A stretch of DNA of 64,000 nucleotides from Macropodus opercularis (GCA_030770545.1 CM061092.1:19097501-19161500); one strand, 5' to 3'; counted from the first letter of the stretch, positions 29,985 to 41,622 are shown. Numbers and translations are program-made. Notes: generated by a model not told the origin, from the sequence alone.

Positions 29985-30040
29985 GCTGGGTTTAGGCTCC
30001 AGTCCCAATTGAGGCATGGCTTCAAATCCCACCACTGAAA
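29985..30040 (+). pseudogene. 3'-half Leu-TAG pseudogene
   Basis: CCCACC variant. Confidence 0.78.
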
Positions 30041-30443
30041 TTTGCGTAGTTAGTCCGTGAGTGACTGAGCTTTGAAAGTTAAAAAAAAAAAAAAATCAGA
30101 TGGTGTTCATGAGAGAGAGCAGCTGACTGCAGTCCTTGAGAAGCCCGTTCAACTTAGCGTAGAGAGTCAACAGTGGTGTGACACGTGAGTGACCGAAAAT
30201 GAGATACGCTCCTGCACTTCTGTTCACCTGCGGTTCATGACAAACTGATTGCAGTAGTTGGGATGAGAAACTAAAAGTTCTTGCACAAACTGTTTTGGTA
30301 TCGCAGTCTGAGTGGTATTTTTCCAATGTTCTTCGGAGCGAAGGTGTGCGGCAATGGCACGGAGGACACGTGGTCAGCAAACCTTACCGTGGATTATGGA
30401 AGGCCTGCATGCAAAGACCACAACTTCCAAGACCTTTTTCTGT

Positions 30444-30506
30444 GGCAGTGTGGCCGAGCACCCAAGGCGCTGGATTAAAGCTCCAGTCTCATTTAAGGTG
30501 TGGGAT
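30444..30506 (+). pseudogene. Truncated Leu-AAG pseudogene
   Basis: TTAAAGC loop as in 17656..17718. Confidence 0.83.
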
Positions 30507-31177
30507 CTCTTAGAAAGTTCTAAATTTATCAAAGCGTAACCTCACAATGTACAAACTTTCAGGCGTGGTAAATTCTCGCATGAGTTCAAGTTTCTCACGA
30601 ATCCACTAGTGCCCCATGTGTGCGATACTGCTTCACGCTGAGCTGTAACAATCAAGCAGGTTTTGTGGAAACACCTTTGGCCAGACACACACTTCTTTGT
30701 ATAGTAAGTTTGGAGTTCAAGGATCCAAGAGGTTAGGTACAGTGTCATTTCTTTTTCGTGAACTGGTGCCTTTACACAGAACCAGTAGAAGCCTTTATTT
30801 CAAGGGGGCCCTAATGTGTAGGGGTTTCTCTTGTTTTTAAATCCGTCTGATTTGGAGAATCTATGAACAAGTAATGGTGTAGGAGGCTGTAAATTGTTCA
30901 TTGTGAGTCAAAATCTACCTGCAAACACTTTAGAGTTAAGCTCTGTGTTTGAAAATACATTGCACCTAACCTCTTAGATCCTTGAACTCAAAACCTACTA
31001 TACAATAAAGTGCGTGTCTGGTCAAAGGTACTTCCACAAAACCCACTTGACTGTTAGAGCTCAGCGTCAAGTAAAATTGTATGATCTGTATGTAAAGCCA
31101 CTATGGATATTCCACCCTGAGTCGCCTGTCTTAGGTCACACTGGCGTAATTGCTTTTTTGCTTTGCTTTGCTTTTAA

Positions 31178-31259
31178 GGTAGTGTGGCCGAGTGGTCTAA
31201 GGCGCTGGATTAAGGCTCCAGTCTCATTTGAGGCGTGGGTTCAAATCCCACCACTGCCA
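31178..31259 (+). tRNA. tRNA-Leu-AAG: tRNA-Leu (AAG), internal type
   Basis: CTCATTTGAG variable arm, T5 terminator. Confidence 0.96.
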
Positions 31260-31343
31260 TTTTTGCATCTTCCGGGAGGCAATAGCAGGCAGTAATCTCC
31301 ATGAACGTTTAGTGGGTGACTGGGCCGTCAAGCTTGACGTGTA

Positions 31344-31399
31344 GCTGGGTTTAGGCTCCAGTCCCAATTGAGGCATGGCTTCAAATCCAACCACTGAAA
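31344..31399 (+). pseudogene. 3'-half Leu-TAG pseudogene
   Basis: CCAACC variant. Confidence 0.78.
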
Positions 31400-31802
31400 T
31401 TTGCGTAGTTAGTCCGTGAGTGACTGAGCTTTGAAAGTTAAAAAAAAAAAAAAATCAGATGGTGTTCATGAGAGAGAGCAGCTGACTGCAGTCCTTGAGA
31501 AGCCCGTTCAACTTAGCGTAGAGAGTCAACAGTGGTGTGACACGTGAGTGACCGAAAATGAGATACGCTCCTGCACTTCTGTTCACCTGCGGTTCATGAC
31601 AAACTGATTGCAGTAGTTGGGATGAGAAACTAAAAGTTCTTGCACAAACTGTTTTGGTATCGCAGTCTGAGTGGTATTTTTCCAATGTTCTTCGGAGCGA
31701 AGGTGTGCGGCAATGGCACGGAGGACACGTGGTCAGCAAACCTTACCGTGGATTATGGAAGGCCTGCATGCAAAGACCACAACTTCCAAGACCTTTTTCT
31801 GT

Positions 31803-31865
31803 GGCAGTGTGGCCGAGCACTTAAGGCGCTGGATTAAGGCTCCAGTCTCATTTAAGGTGTGGGAT
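31803..31865 (+). pseudogene. Truncated Leu-AAG pseudogene
   Basis: GCACTTAAGGCG variant as in 19015..19077. Confidence 0.83.
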
Positions 31866-32546
31866 CTCTTAGAAAGTTCTAAATTTATCAAAACGTAACC
31901 TCACAATGTACAAACCTTCAGGCGTGGTAAATTCTCGCATGAGTTCAAGTTTCTCACGAATCCACTAGTGCCCCATGTGTGCGATACTGCTTCACGCTGA
32001 GCTGTAACAATCAAGCAGGTTTTGTGGAAACACCTTTGGCCAGACACACACTTCTTTGTATAGTAAGTTTGGAGTTCAAGGATCCAAGAGGTTAGGTACA
32101 GTGTCATTTCTTTTTCGTGAACTGGTGCCTTTACACAGAACCAGTAGAAGCCTTTATTTCAAGGGGGCCCTAATGTGTAGGGGTTTCTCTTGTTTTTAAA
32201 TCCGTCTGATTTGGAGAATCTATGAACAAGTAATGGTGTAGGAGGCTGTAAATTGTTCATTGTGAGTCAAAATCTACCTGCAAACACTTTAGAGTTAAGC
32301 TCTGTGTTTGAAAATACATTGCACCTAACCTCTTAGATCCTTGAACTCAAAACCTACTATACAATAAAGTGCGTGTCTGGTCAAAGGTACTTCCACAAAA
32401 CCCACTTGACTGTTAGAGCTCAGCGTCAAGTAAAATTGTATGATCTGTATGTAAAGCCACTATGGATATTCCACCCTGAGTCGCCTGTCTTAGGGCACAC
32501 TGGCGTAATTGCTTTTTTGCTTTGCTTTGCTTTGCTTTGCTTTTAA

Positions 32547-32628
32547 GGTAGTGTGGCCGAGTGGTCTAAGGCGCTGGATTAAGGCTCCAGTCTCGTTTGA
32601 GGCGTGGGTTCAAATCCCACCACTGCCA
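32547..32628 (+). tRNA. tRNA-Leu-AAG: tRNA-Leu (AAG), terminal type
   Basis: As 1488..1569; no nearby T4. Confidence 0.96.
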
Positions 32629-32931
32629 AAACGCTCTGAGGCCAACAAAGCGTAACCTCTCAAAGTGCAGATATGTAGCGAATTCCCGTACGACTTCAAG
32701 TTTCTCATGAATCCACTAGTGCCCCATGTGTATGATTCTACCTCACGCTGAGCCGTAACAATCAAGTAGGTTGTGTGGTTGCACTCTGAGCTATACCTGC
32801 GTAGGCATTGTCCACACACTTCTTTGTATTATAGGTTTGGAGCTTGGGTACAATACAATTTATTTCTCCTAAGCTTCTGCCATTACACGGAACACTTAAC
32901 TACACCCTAGTAGTAAACTAAAGGCTGTTTT

Positions 32932-33004
32932 CGAGCTAGCCAGGAGTCGAACCTAGAATCTTCTGATCCGAAGTCAGACGCGTTATCCATTACGCCACTA
33001 GCCC
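32932..33004 (-). tRNA. tRNA-Arg-TCG: tRNA-Arg (TCG)
   Basis: Canonical, although its partner unit 4 has the G12-A23 form. Confidence 0.96.
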
Positions 33005-33103
33005 TGCTTTAGCTTGTGCACACATGTCGCAACATTGCCTGTACGCGATTGACAGCGACAAAGAGCATTGCATTGAACACCAAAACAAAGAAGAAGGTAT
33101 CAG

Positions 33104-33175
33104 TGCCGTGACCCGGATTCGAACCGGGGTTGCTGCGGCCACAACGCAGAGCACTAACCACTATACGATCACGGC
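33104..33175 (-). tRNA. tRNA-His-GTG: tRNA-His (GTG)
   Basis: TTAGTGCTC for TTAGTACTC: A24 to G, a T11-G24 wobble. Confidence 0.95.
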
Positions 33176-33229
33176 TGGGTTGCTGCAACTGTGCCTCCGT
33201 GCGAGGTACATCCAACTAAAGGCTGTTTT

Positions 33230-33302
33230 CGAGCTAGCCAGGAGTTGAACCTAGAATCTTCTGATCCGTAGTCAGACGCGTTATCCATTGCGCCACTAGC
33301 CC
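33230..33302 (-). tRNA. tRNA-Arg-ACG: tRNA-Arg (ACG)
   Basis: A57 T-loop form with normal ACG anticodon. It lies 18 bp closer to His than in other units. Confidence 0.96.
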
Positions 33303-33711
33303 TGCGTTTGGGAGTGCATAGGTGTCACAATATTGCCTATACATCGTTGACAGGCAAACAAATATCTTCCCCCAGTTGTGGAGTTTGTCAGTTATCTGAC
33401 AGTTTGCGAAGGTCGCAGGCGGCAAGAAAAGAAGCAGTAGTCATGTGTGTAGTTCTGAACTTTGCAACAACAAGCATAGCATTGAATGCAATACATAATT
33501 GTCACAACATTGCATGTACCTGCTTAATATCGACAAAAATCTTCCTGCATGTACACGTTTACTGAGTTTGGCACTTATGTGACTGCTCGTGAAGGTTGCA
33601 GGTGTCAGAAAGTGGACCAGACGTCTTTGTGTGTAGTTGTAATCTTTGTAACAGGAAGCATAGCATTTAATGCAATGATCACCAAAACAAACAAGTTAAG
33701 GGACGTCACAG

Positions 33712-33746
33712 TGACGAGACTGGGATTCGAACCGCAAATGCTGCAG
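33712..33746 (-). pseudogene. tRNA-His 3'-half pseudogene
   Basis: Same as 2683..2717. Confidence 0.73.
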
Positions 33747-33763
33747 TTTCTGACCGGCTCTCA

Positions 33764-33835
33764 AGCAGAGTGGCGCAGCGGAAGCGTGCTGGGCCCATAA
33801 CCCAGAGGTCGATGGATCTAAACCATCCTCTGCTA
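33764..33835 (+). tRNA. tRNA-iMet-CAT: Initiator tRNA-Met (CAT), T-loop variant
   Basis: T loop ATCTAAA replaces ATCGAAA, so the conserved purine 57, also a B-box base, is T. Also in units 9, 12, 14 and 15. Confidence 0.93.
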
Positions 33836-34054
33836 ATTGCGTTAGTGTTCGCCGTCAAGCTGTGTGATTAACACAGGGTATATGTTTTTGCCCTTTGCAT
33901 TAAAGCACAAGTGTTCAGGGTTCTTTCCACCTCTTAATGGTTCAGCGATCTGTATGTAAAGCCACTGTGGACATTCCACCCCGAGTCGCCCGTCTCAGGC
34001 CAGCCTGGCATTAGTGCTTTCTTTGTTAGCCATGCATCAATTGCTTCCTTTTAA

Positions 34055-34136
34055 GGTAGTGTGGCCGAGTGGTCTAAGGCGCTGGATTTAGGCTCCAGTC
34101 TCAATTGAGGCGTGGGTTCAAATCCCACCGCTGCCA
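34055..34136 (+). tRNA. tRNA-Leu-TAG: tRNA-Leu (TAG), broken terminator
   Basis: Canonical gene; TCTTT flank. Confidence 0.95.
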
Positions 34137-34220
34137 TCTTTGCATCTTCCGGGAGGCAATAGCAGGCAGTAATCTCCATGAACGTTTAGTGGGTGACTGG
34201 GCCGTCAAGCTTGACGTGTA

Positions 34221-34276
34221 GCTGGGTTTAGGCTCCAGTCCCAATTGAGGCATGGCTTCAAATCCAACCACTGAAA
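34221..34276 (+). pseudogene. 3'-half Leu-TAG pseudogene
   Basis: CCAACC variant. Confidence 0.78.
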
Positions 34277-34679
34277 TTTGCGTAGTTAGTCCGTGAGTGA
34301 CTGAGCTTTGAAAGTTTTTTAAAAAAAAAAATCAGATGGTGTTCATGAGAGAGAGCAGCTGATTGCAGTCCTTGAGAAGCCCGTTCAACTTAGCGTAGAG
34401 AGTCAACAGTGGTGTGACACGTGAGTGACCGAAAATGAGATACGCTCCTGCACTTCTGTTCACCTGCGGTTCATGACAAACTGATTGCAGTAGTTGGGAT
34501 GAGAAACTAAAAGTTCTTGCACAAACTGTTTTGGTATCGCAGTCTGAGTGGTATTTTTCCAATGTTCTTCGGAGCGAAGGTGTGCGGCAATGGCACGGAG
34601 GACACGTGGTCAGCAAACCTTACCGTGGATTATGGAAGGCCTGCATGCAAAGACCACAACTTCCAAGACCTTTTTCTGT

Positions 34680-34742
34680 GGCAGTGTGGCCGAGCACCCA
34701 AGGCGCTGGATTAAGGCTCCAGTCTCATTTAAGGTGTGGGAT
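34680..34742 (+). pseudogene. Truncated Leu-AAG pseudogene
   Basis: Same as 754..816; AAAGCG flank. Confidence 0.83.
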
Positions 34743-35423
34743 CTCTTAGAAAGTTCTAAATTTATCAAAGCGTAACCTCACAATGTACAAACTTGCAGGC
34801 GTGGTAAATTCTCGCATGAGTTCAAGTTTCTCACGAATCCACTAGTGCCCCATGTGTGCGATACTGCTTCACGCTGAGCTGTAACAATCAAGCAGGTTTT
34901 GTGGAAACACCTTTGGCCAGACACACACTTCTTTGTATAGTAAGTTTGGAGTTCAAGGATCCAAGAGGTTAGGTACAGTGTCATTTCTTTTTCGTGAACT
35001 GGTGCCTTTACACAGAACCAGTAGAAGCCTTTATTTCAAGGGGGCCCTAATGTGTAGGGGTTTCTCTTGTTTTTAAATCCGTCTGATTTGGAGAATCTAT
35101 GAACAAGTAATGGTGTAGGAGGCTGTAAATTGTTCATTGTGAGTCAAAATCTACCTGCAAACACTTTAGAGTTAAGCTCTGTGTTTGAAAATACATTGCA
35201 CCTAACCTCTTAGATCCTTGAACTCAAAACCTACTATACAATAAAGTGCGTGTCTGGTCAAAGGTACTTCCACAAAACCCACTTGACTGTTAGAGCTCAG
35301 CGTCAAGTAAAATTGTATGATCTGTATGTAAAGCCACTATGGATATTCCACCCTGAGTCGCCTGTCTTAGGTCACACTGGAGTAATTGCTTTTTTGCTTT
35401 GCTTTGCTTTGCTTTGCTTTTAA

Positions 35424-35505
35424 GGTAGTGTGGCCGAGTGGTCTAAGGCGCTCGATTAAGGCTCCAGTCTCATTTGAGGCGTGGGTTCAAATCCCACCAC
35501 TGCCA
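35424..35505 (+). tRNA. tRNA-Leu-AAG: tRNA-Leu (AAG), anticodon-stem mismatch
   Basis: C29-C41 as in unit 5. The downstream flank has AAAGTGTAACC. Confidence 0.9.
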
Positions 35506-35820
35506 AAACGCTCTGAGGCCAACAAAGTGTAACCTCTCAAAGTGCAGACATGTAGCGAATTCCCGTACGACTTCAAGTTTCTCATGAATCCACTAGTGCC
35601 CCATGTGTATGATTCTACCTCACGCTGAGCCGTATCAATCAAGTAGGTTGTGTGGAAGCACCTTTGGTTGCACTCTGAGCTATACCTGCGTAGGCATTGT
35701 CCACACACTTCTTTGTATTATAGGTTTGGAGCTTGGGTACAATACAATTTCTTTCTCCTAAGCTTCTGCCATTACACGGAACACTTAACTACACCCTAGT
35801 AGTAAACTAAAGGCTGTTTT

Positions 35821-35893
35821 CGAGCTAGCCAGGAGTCGAACCTAGAATCTTCTGATCCGAAGTCAGACGCGTTATCCATTACGCCACTAGCCC
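35821..35893 (-). tRNA. tRNA-Arg-TCG: tRNA-Arg (TCG)
   Basis: Canonical. Confidence 0.96.
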
Positions 35894-35992
35894 TGCTTTA
35901 GCTTGTGCACACATGTCGCAACATTGCCTGTACGCGATTGACAGCGACAAAGAGCATTGCATTGAACACCAAAACAAAGAAGAAGGTATCAG

Positions 35993-36064
35993 TGCCGTGA
36001 CCCGGATTCGAACCGGGGTTGCTGCGGCCACAACGCAGAGTACTAACCACTATACGATCACGGC
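35993..36064 (-). tRNA. tRNA-His-GTG: tRNA-His (GTG)
   Basis: Canonical. Confidence 0.97.
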
Positions 36065-36136
36065 TGGGTTGCTGCAACTGTGCCTCCGTGCGAGGTAAAC
36101 AACTAGTCCTTATTACATCCAACTAAAGGCTGTTTT

Positions 36137-36209
36137 CGAGCTAGCCAGGAGTCGAACCTAGAATCTTCTGATCCGTAGTCAAACGCGTTATCCATTGCGC
36201 CAGTAGCCC
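36137..36209 (-). tRNA. tRNA-Arg-ACG: tRNA-Arg (ACG), two stem changes
   Basis: GGGCTACTGG start gives C7-C66 in the acceptor stem, found only here. TTTGA in the anticodon stem gives a T28-G42 wobble, shared with units 13, 15 and 16. Confidence 0.9.
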
Positions 36210-36618
36210 TGCGTTTGGGAGTGCATAGGTGTCACAATATTGCCTATACATCGTTGACAGGCAAACAAATATCTTCCCCCAGTTGTGGAGTTTGTCAGTT
36301 ATCTGACAGTTTGCGAAGGTCGCAGGCGGCAAGAAAAGAAGCAGTAGTCATGTGTGTAGTTCTGAACTTTGCAACAACAAGCATAGCATTGAATGCAATA
36401 CATAATTGTCACAACATTGCATGTACCTGCTTAATATCGACAAAAATCTTCCTGCACGTACACGTTTACTGAGTTTGGCACTTATGTGACTGCTCGTGAA
36501 GGTTGCAGGTGTCAGAAAGTGGACCAGACGTCTTTGTGTGTAGTTGTAATCTTTGTAACAGGAAGCATAGCATTTAATGCAATGATCACCAAAACAAACA
36601 AGTTAAGGGACGTCACAG

Positions 36619-36653
36619 TGACGAGACTGGGATTCGAACCGTAAATGCTGCAG
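36619..36653 (-). pseudogene. tRNA-His 3'-half pseudogene
   Basis: CATTTACGG for CATTTGCGG just before the B box, shared with unit 13. Confidence 0.73.
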
Positions 36654-36670
36654 TTTCTGACCGGCTCTCA

Positions 36671-36742
36671 AGCAGAGTGGCGCAGCGGAAGCGTGCTGGG
36701 CCCATAACCCAGAGGTCGATGGATCGAAACCATCCTCTGCTA
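36671..36742 (+). tRNA. tRNA-iMet-CAT: Initiator tRNA-Met (CAT)
   Basis: Canonical. Confidence 0.98.
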
Positions 36743-36961
36743 ATTGCGTTAGTGTTCGCCGTCAAGCTGTGTGATTAACACAGGGTATATGTTTTTGCCC
36801 TTTGCATTAAAGCACAAGTGTTCAGGGTTCTTTCCACCTCTTAATGGTTCAGCGATCTGTATGTAAAGTCACTGTGGACATTCCACCCCGAGTCGCCCGT
36901 CTCAGGCCAGCCTGGCATTAGTGCTTTCTTTGTTAGCCATGCATCAATTGCTTCCTTTTAA

Positions 36962-37043
36962 GGTAGTGTGGCCGAGTGGTCTAAGGCGCTGGATTTAGGC
37001 TCCAGTCTCAATTGAGGCGTGGGTTCAAATCCCACCGCTGCCA
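36962..37043 (+). tRNA. tRNA-Leu-TAG: tRNA-Leu (TAG)
   Basis: Canonical; T5 follows. Confidence 0.96.
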
Positions 37044-37127
37044 TTTTTGCATCTTCCGGGAGGCAATAGCAGGCAGTAATCTCCATGAACGTTTAGTGGG
37101 TGACTGGGCCGTCAAGCTTGACGTGTA

Positions 37128-37183
37128 GCTGGGTTTAGGCTCCAGTCCCAATTGAGGCATGGCTTCAAATCCAACCACTGAAA
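37128..37183 (+). pseudogene. 3'-half Leu-TAG pseudogene
   Basis: CCAACC variant. Confidence 0.78.
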
Positions 37184-37585
37184 TTTGCGTAGTTAGTCCG
37201 TGAGTGACTGAGCTTTGAAAGTTTTTTAAAAAAAAAATCAGATGGTGTTCATGAGAGAGAGCAGCTGACTGCAGTCCTTGAGAAGCCCGTTCAACTTAGC
37301 GTAGAGAGTCAACAGTGGTGTGACACGTGAGTGACCGAAAATGAGATACGCTCCTGCACTTCTGTTCACCTGCGGTTCATGACAAACTGATTGCAGTAGT
37401 TGGGATGAGAAACTAAAAGTTCTTGCACAAACTGTTTTGGTATCGCAGTCTGAGTGGTATTTTTCCAATGTTCTTCGGAGCGAAGGTGTGCGGCAATGGC
37501 ACGGAGGACACGTGGTCAGCAAACCTTACCGTGGATTATGGAAGGCCTGCATGCAAAGACCACAACTTCCAAGACCTTTTTCTGT

Positions 37586-37648
37586 GGCAGTGTGGCCGAG
37601 CACCCAAGGCGCTGGATTAAGGCTCCAGTCTCATTTAAGGTGTGGGAT
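37586..37648 (+). pseudogene. Truncated Leu-AAG pseudogene
   Basis: Same as 754..816. Confidence 0.83.
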
Positions 37649-38319
37649 CTCTTAGAAAGTTCTAAATTTATCAAAACGTAACCTCACAATGTACAAACTT
37701 TCAGGCGTGGTAAATTCTCGCATGAGTTCAAGTTTCTCACGAATCCACTAGTGCCCCATGTGTGCGATACTGCTTCACGCTGAGCTGTAACAATCAAGCA
37801 GGTTTTGTGGAAACACCTTTGGCCAGACACACACTTCTTTGTATAGTAAGTTTGGAGTTCAAGGATCCAAGAGGTTAGGTACAGTGTCATTTCTTTTTCG
37901 TGAACTGGTGCCTTTACACAGAACCAGTAGAAGCCTTTATTTCAAGGGGGCCCTAATGTGTAGGGGTTTCTCTTGTTTTTAAATCCGTCTGATTTGGAGA
38001 ATCTATGAACAAGTAATGGTGTAGGAGGCTGTAAATTGTTCATTGTGAGTCAAAATCTACCTGCAAACACTTTAGAGTTAAGCTCTGTGTTTGAAAATAC
38101 ATTGCACCTAACCTCTTAGATCCTTGAACTCAAAACCTACTATACAATAAAGTGCGTGTCTGGTCAAAGGTACTTCCACAAAACCCACTTGACTGTTAGA
38201 GCTCAGCGTCAAGTAAAATTGTATGATCTGTATGTAAAGCCACTATGGATATTCCACCCTGAGTCGCCTGTCTTAGGTCACACTGGCGTAATTGCTTTTT
38301 TGCTTTGCTTTGCTTTTAA

Positions 38320-38401
38320 GGTAGTGTGGCCGAGTGGTCTAAGGCGCTCGATTAAGGCTCCAGTCTCATTTGAGGCGTGGGTTCAAATCCCACCACTGCC
38401 A
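38320..38401 (+). tRNA. tRNA-Leu-AAG: tRNA-Leu (AAG), anticodon-stem mismatch
   Basis: C29-C41; AAAGCACAACC flank. Confidence 0.9.
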
Positions 38402-38716
38402 AAACGCTCTGAGGCCAACAAAGCACAACCTCTCAAAGTGCAGACATGTAGCGAATTCCCGTACGACTTCAAGTTTCTCATGAATCCACTAGTGCCCCAT
38501 GTGTATGATTCTACCTCACGCTGAGCCGTATCAATCAAGTAGGTTGTGTGGAAGCACCTTTGGTTGCACTCTGAGCTATACCTGCGTAGGCATTGTCCAC
38601 ACACTTCTTTGTATTATAGGTTTGGAGCTTGGGTACAATACAATTTCTTTCTCCTAAGCTTCTGCCATTACACGGAACACTTAACTACACCCTAGTAGTA
38701 AACTAAAGGCTGTTTT

Positions 38717-38789
38717 CGAGCTAGCCAGGAGTCGAACCTAGAATCTTCTGATCCGAAGTCAGACGCTTTAGCCATTACGCCACTAGCCC
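38717..38789 (-). tRNA. tRNA-Arg-TCG: tRNA-Arg (TCG), D-stem variant
   Basis: G12-A23. Confidence 0.92.
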
Positions 38790-38888
38790 TGCTTTAGCTT
38801 GTGCACACATGTCGCAACATTGCCTGTACGCGATTGACAGCGACAAAGAGCATTGCATTGAACACCAAAACAAAGAAGAAGGTATCAG

Positions 38889-38960
38889 TGCCGTGACCCG
38901 GATTCGAACCGGGGTTGCTGCGGCCACAACGCAGAGTACTAACCACTATACGATCACGGC
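38889..38960 (-). tRNA. tRNA-His-GTG: tRNA-His (GTG)
   Basis: Canonical. Confidence 0.97.
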
Positions 38961-39032
38961 TGGGTTGCTGCAACTGTGCCTCCGTGCGAGGTAAACAACT
39001 AGTCCTTATTACATCCAACTAAAGGCTGTTTT

Positions 39033-39105
39033 CGAGCTAGCCAGGAGTTGAACCTAGAATCTTCTGATCCGTAGTCAGACGCGTTATCCATTGCGCCACT
39101 AGCCC
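39033..39105 (-). tRNA. tRNA-Arg-ACG: tRNA-Arg (ACG)
   Basis: A57 T-loop form. Confidence 0.96.
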
Positions 39106-39514
39106 TGCGTTTGGGAGTGCATAGGTGTCACAATATTGCCTATACATCGTTGACAGGCAAACAAATATCTTCCCCCAGTTGTGGAGTTTGTCAGTTATCT
39201 GACAGTTTGCGAAGGTCGCAGGCGGCAAGAAAAGAAGCAGTAGTCATGTGTGTAGTTTTGAACTTTGCAACAACAAGCATAGCATTGAATGCAATACATA
39301 ATTGTCACAACATTGCATGTACCTGCTTAATATCGACAAAAATCTTCCTGCATGTACACGTTTACTGAGTTTGGCACTTATGTGACTGCTCGTGAAGGTT
39401 GCAGGTGTCAGAAAGTGGACCAGACGTCTTTGTGTGTAGTTGTAATCTTTGTAACAGGAAGCATAGCATTTAATGCAATGATCACCAAAACAAACAAGTT
39501 AAGGGACGTCACAG

Positions 39515-39549
39515 TGACGAGACTGGGATTCGAACCGCAAATGCTGCAG
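39515..39549 (-). pseudogene. tRNA-His 3'-half pseudogene
   Basis: Same as 2683..2717. Confidence 0.73.
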
Positions 39550-39566
39550 TTTCTGACCGGCTCTCA

Positions 39567-39638
39567 AGCAGAGTGGCGCAGCGGAAGCGTGCTGGGCCCA
39601 TAACCCAGAGGTCGATGGATCTAAACCATCCTCTGCTA
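39567..39638 (+). tRNA. tRNA-iMet-CAT: Initiator tRNA-Met (CAT), T-loop variant
   Basis: G57 to T. Confidence 0.93.
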
Positions 39639-39857
39639 ATTGCGTTAGTGTTCGCCGTCAAGCTGTGTGATTAACACAGGGTATATGTTTTTGCCCTTTG
39701 CATTAAAGCACAAGTGTTCAGGGTTCTTTCCACCTCTTAATGGTTCAGCGATCTGTATGTAAAGCCACTGTGGACATTCCACCCCGAGTCGCCCGTCTCA
39801 GGCCAGCCTGGCATTAGTGCTTTCTTTGTTAGCCATGCATCAATTGCTTCCTTTTAA

Positions 39858-39939
39858 GGTAGTGTGGCCGAGTGGTCTAAGGCGCTGGATTTAGGCTCCA
39901 GTCTCAATTGAGGCGTGGGTTCAAATCCCACCGCTGCCA
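39858..39939 (+). tRNA. tRNA-Leu-TAG: tRNA-Leu (TAG)
   Basis: Canonical; T5 follows. Confidence 0.96.
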
Positions 39940-40023
39940 TTTTTGCATCTTCCGGGAGGCAATAGCAGGCAGTAATCTCCATGAACGTTTAGTGGGTGAC
40001 TGGGCCGTCAAGCTTGACGTGTA

Positions 40024-40079
40024 GCTGGGTTTAGGCTCCAGTCCCAATTGAGGCATGGCTTCAAATCCAACCACTGAAA
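40024..40079 (+). pseudogene. 3'-half Leu-TAG pseudogene
   Basis: CCAACC variant. Confidence 0.78.
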
Positions 40080-40481
40080 TTTGCGTAGTTAGTCCGTGAG
40101 TGACTGAGCTTTGAAAGTTTTTAAAAAAAAAAATCAGATGGTGTTCATGAGAGAGAGCAGCTGACTGCAGTCCTTGAGAAGCCCGTTCAACTTAGCGTAG
40201 AGAGTCAACAGTGGTGTGACACGTGAGTGACCGAAAATGAGATACGCTCCTGCACTTCTGTTCACCTGCGGTTCATGACAAACTGATTGCAGTAGTTGGG
40301 ATGAGAAACTAAAAGTTCTTGCACAAACTGTTTTGGTATCGCAGTCTGAGTGGTATTTTTCCAATGTTCTTCGGAGCGAAGGTGTGCGGCAATGGCACGG
40401 AGGACACGTGGTCAGCAAACCTTACCGTGGATTATGGAAGGCCTGCATGCAAAGACCACAACTTCCAAGACCTTTTTCTGT

Positions 40482-40544
40482 GGCAGTGTGGCCGAGCACC
40501 CAAGGCGCTGGATTAAGGCTCCAGTCTCATTTAAGGTGTGGGAT
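40482..40544 (+). pseudogene. Truncated Leu-AAG pseudogene
   Basis: Same as 754..816; AAAGCG flank. Confidence 0.83.
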
Positions 40545-41225
40545 CTCTTAGAAAGTTCTAAATTTATCAAAGCGTAACCTCACAATGTACAAACTTTCAG
40601 GCGTGGTAAATTCTCGCATGAGTTCAAGTTTCTCACGAATCCACTAGTGCCCCATGTGTGCGATACTGCTTCACGCTGAGCTGTAACAATCAAGCAGGTT
40701 TTGTGGAAACACCTTTGGCCAGACACACACTTCTTTGTATAGTAAGTTTGGAGTTCAAGGATCCAAGAGGTTAGGTACAGTGTCATTTCTTTTTCGTGAA
40801 CTGGTGCCTTTACACAGAACCAGTAGAAGCCTTTATTTCAAGGGGGCCCTAATGTGTAGGGGTTTCTCTTGTTTTTAAATCCGTCTGATTTGGAGAATCT
40901 ATGAACAAGTAATGGTGTAGGAGGCTGTAAATTGTTCATTGTGAGTCAAAATCTACCTGCAAACACTTTAGAGTTAAGCTCTGTGTTTGAAAATACATTG
41001 CACCTAACCTCTTAGATCCTTGAACTCAAAACCTACTATACAATAAAGTGCGTGTCTGGTCAAAGGTACTTCCACAAAACCCACTTGACTGTTAGAGCTC
41101 AGCGTCAAGTAAAATTGTATGATCTGTATGTAAAGCCACTATGGATATTCCACCCTGAGTCGCCTGTCTTAGGTCACACTGGCGTAATTGCTTTTTTGCT
41201 TTGCTTTGCTTTGCTTTGCTTTTAA

Positions 41226-41307
41226 GGTAGTGTGGCCGAGTGGTCTAAGGCGCTCGATTAAGGCTCCAGTCTCATTTGAGGCGTGGGTTCAAATCCCACC
41301 ACTGCCA
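41226..41307 (+). tRNA. tRNA-Leu-AAG: tRNA-Leu (AAG), anticodon-stem mismatch
   Basis: C29-C41; AAAGTGTAACC flank. Confidence 0.9.
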
Positions 41308-41622
41308 AAACGCTCTGAGGCCAACAAAGTGTAACCTCTCAAAGTGCAGACATGTAGCGAATTCCCGTACGACTTCAAGTTTCTCATGAATCCACTAGTG
41401 CCCCATGTGTATGATTCTACCTCACGCTGAGCCGTATCAATCAAGTAGGTTGTGTGGAAGCACCTTTGGTTGCACTCTGAGCTATACCTGCGTAGGCATT
41501 GTCCACACACTTCTTTGTATTATAGGTTTGGAGCTTGGGTACAATACAATTTCTTTCTCCTAAGCTTCTGCCATTACACGGAACACTTAACTACACCCTA
41601 GTAGTAAACTAAAGGCTGTTTT

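Larger units (their letters stand above)
28323..33926 (+). repeat. Array unit 7 (5604 bp)
   Basis: Leu order TAG, TAG, AAG, AAG; duplicate of unit 4. It lost 12 bp near 32778 (GGAAGCACCTTT region) and 18 bp near 33208, between His and Arg-ACG. Confidence 0.95.
33927..36833 (+). repeat. Array unit 8 (2907 bp)
   Basis: Basic unit. Start resembles unit 5; the end, with GAACCGTAAATG, matches unit 13 at 14,511 bp. Confidence 0.95.
36834..39729 (+). repeat. Array unit 9 (2896 bp)
   Basis: Basic unit with a two-copy TTTGC run. Matches unit 14 at 14,511 bp (GTAAAGTCACTG, AAAGCACAACC, TAGTTTTGAAC). Confidence 0.95.
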
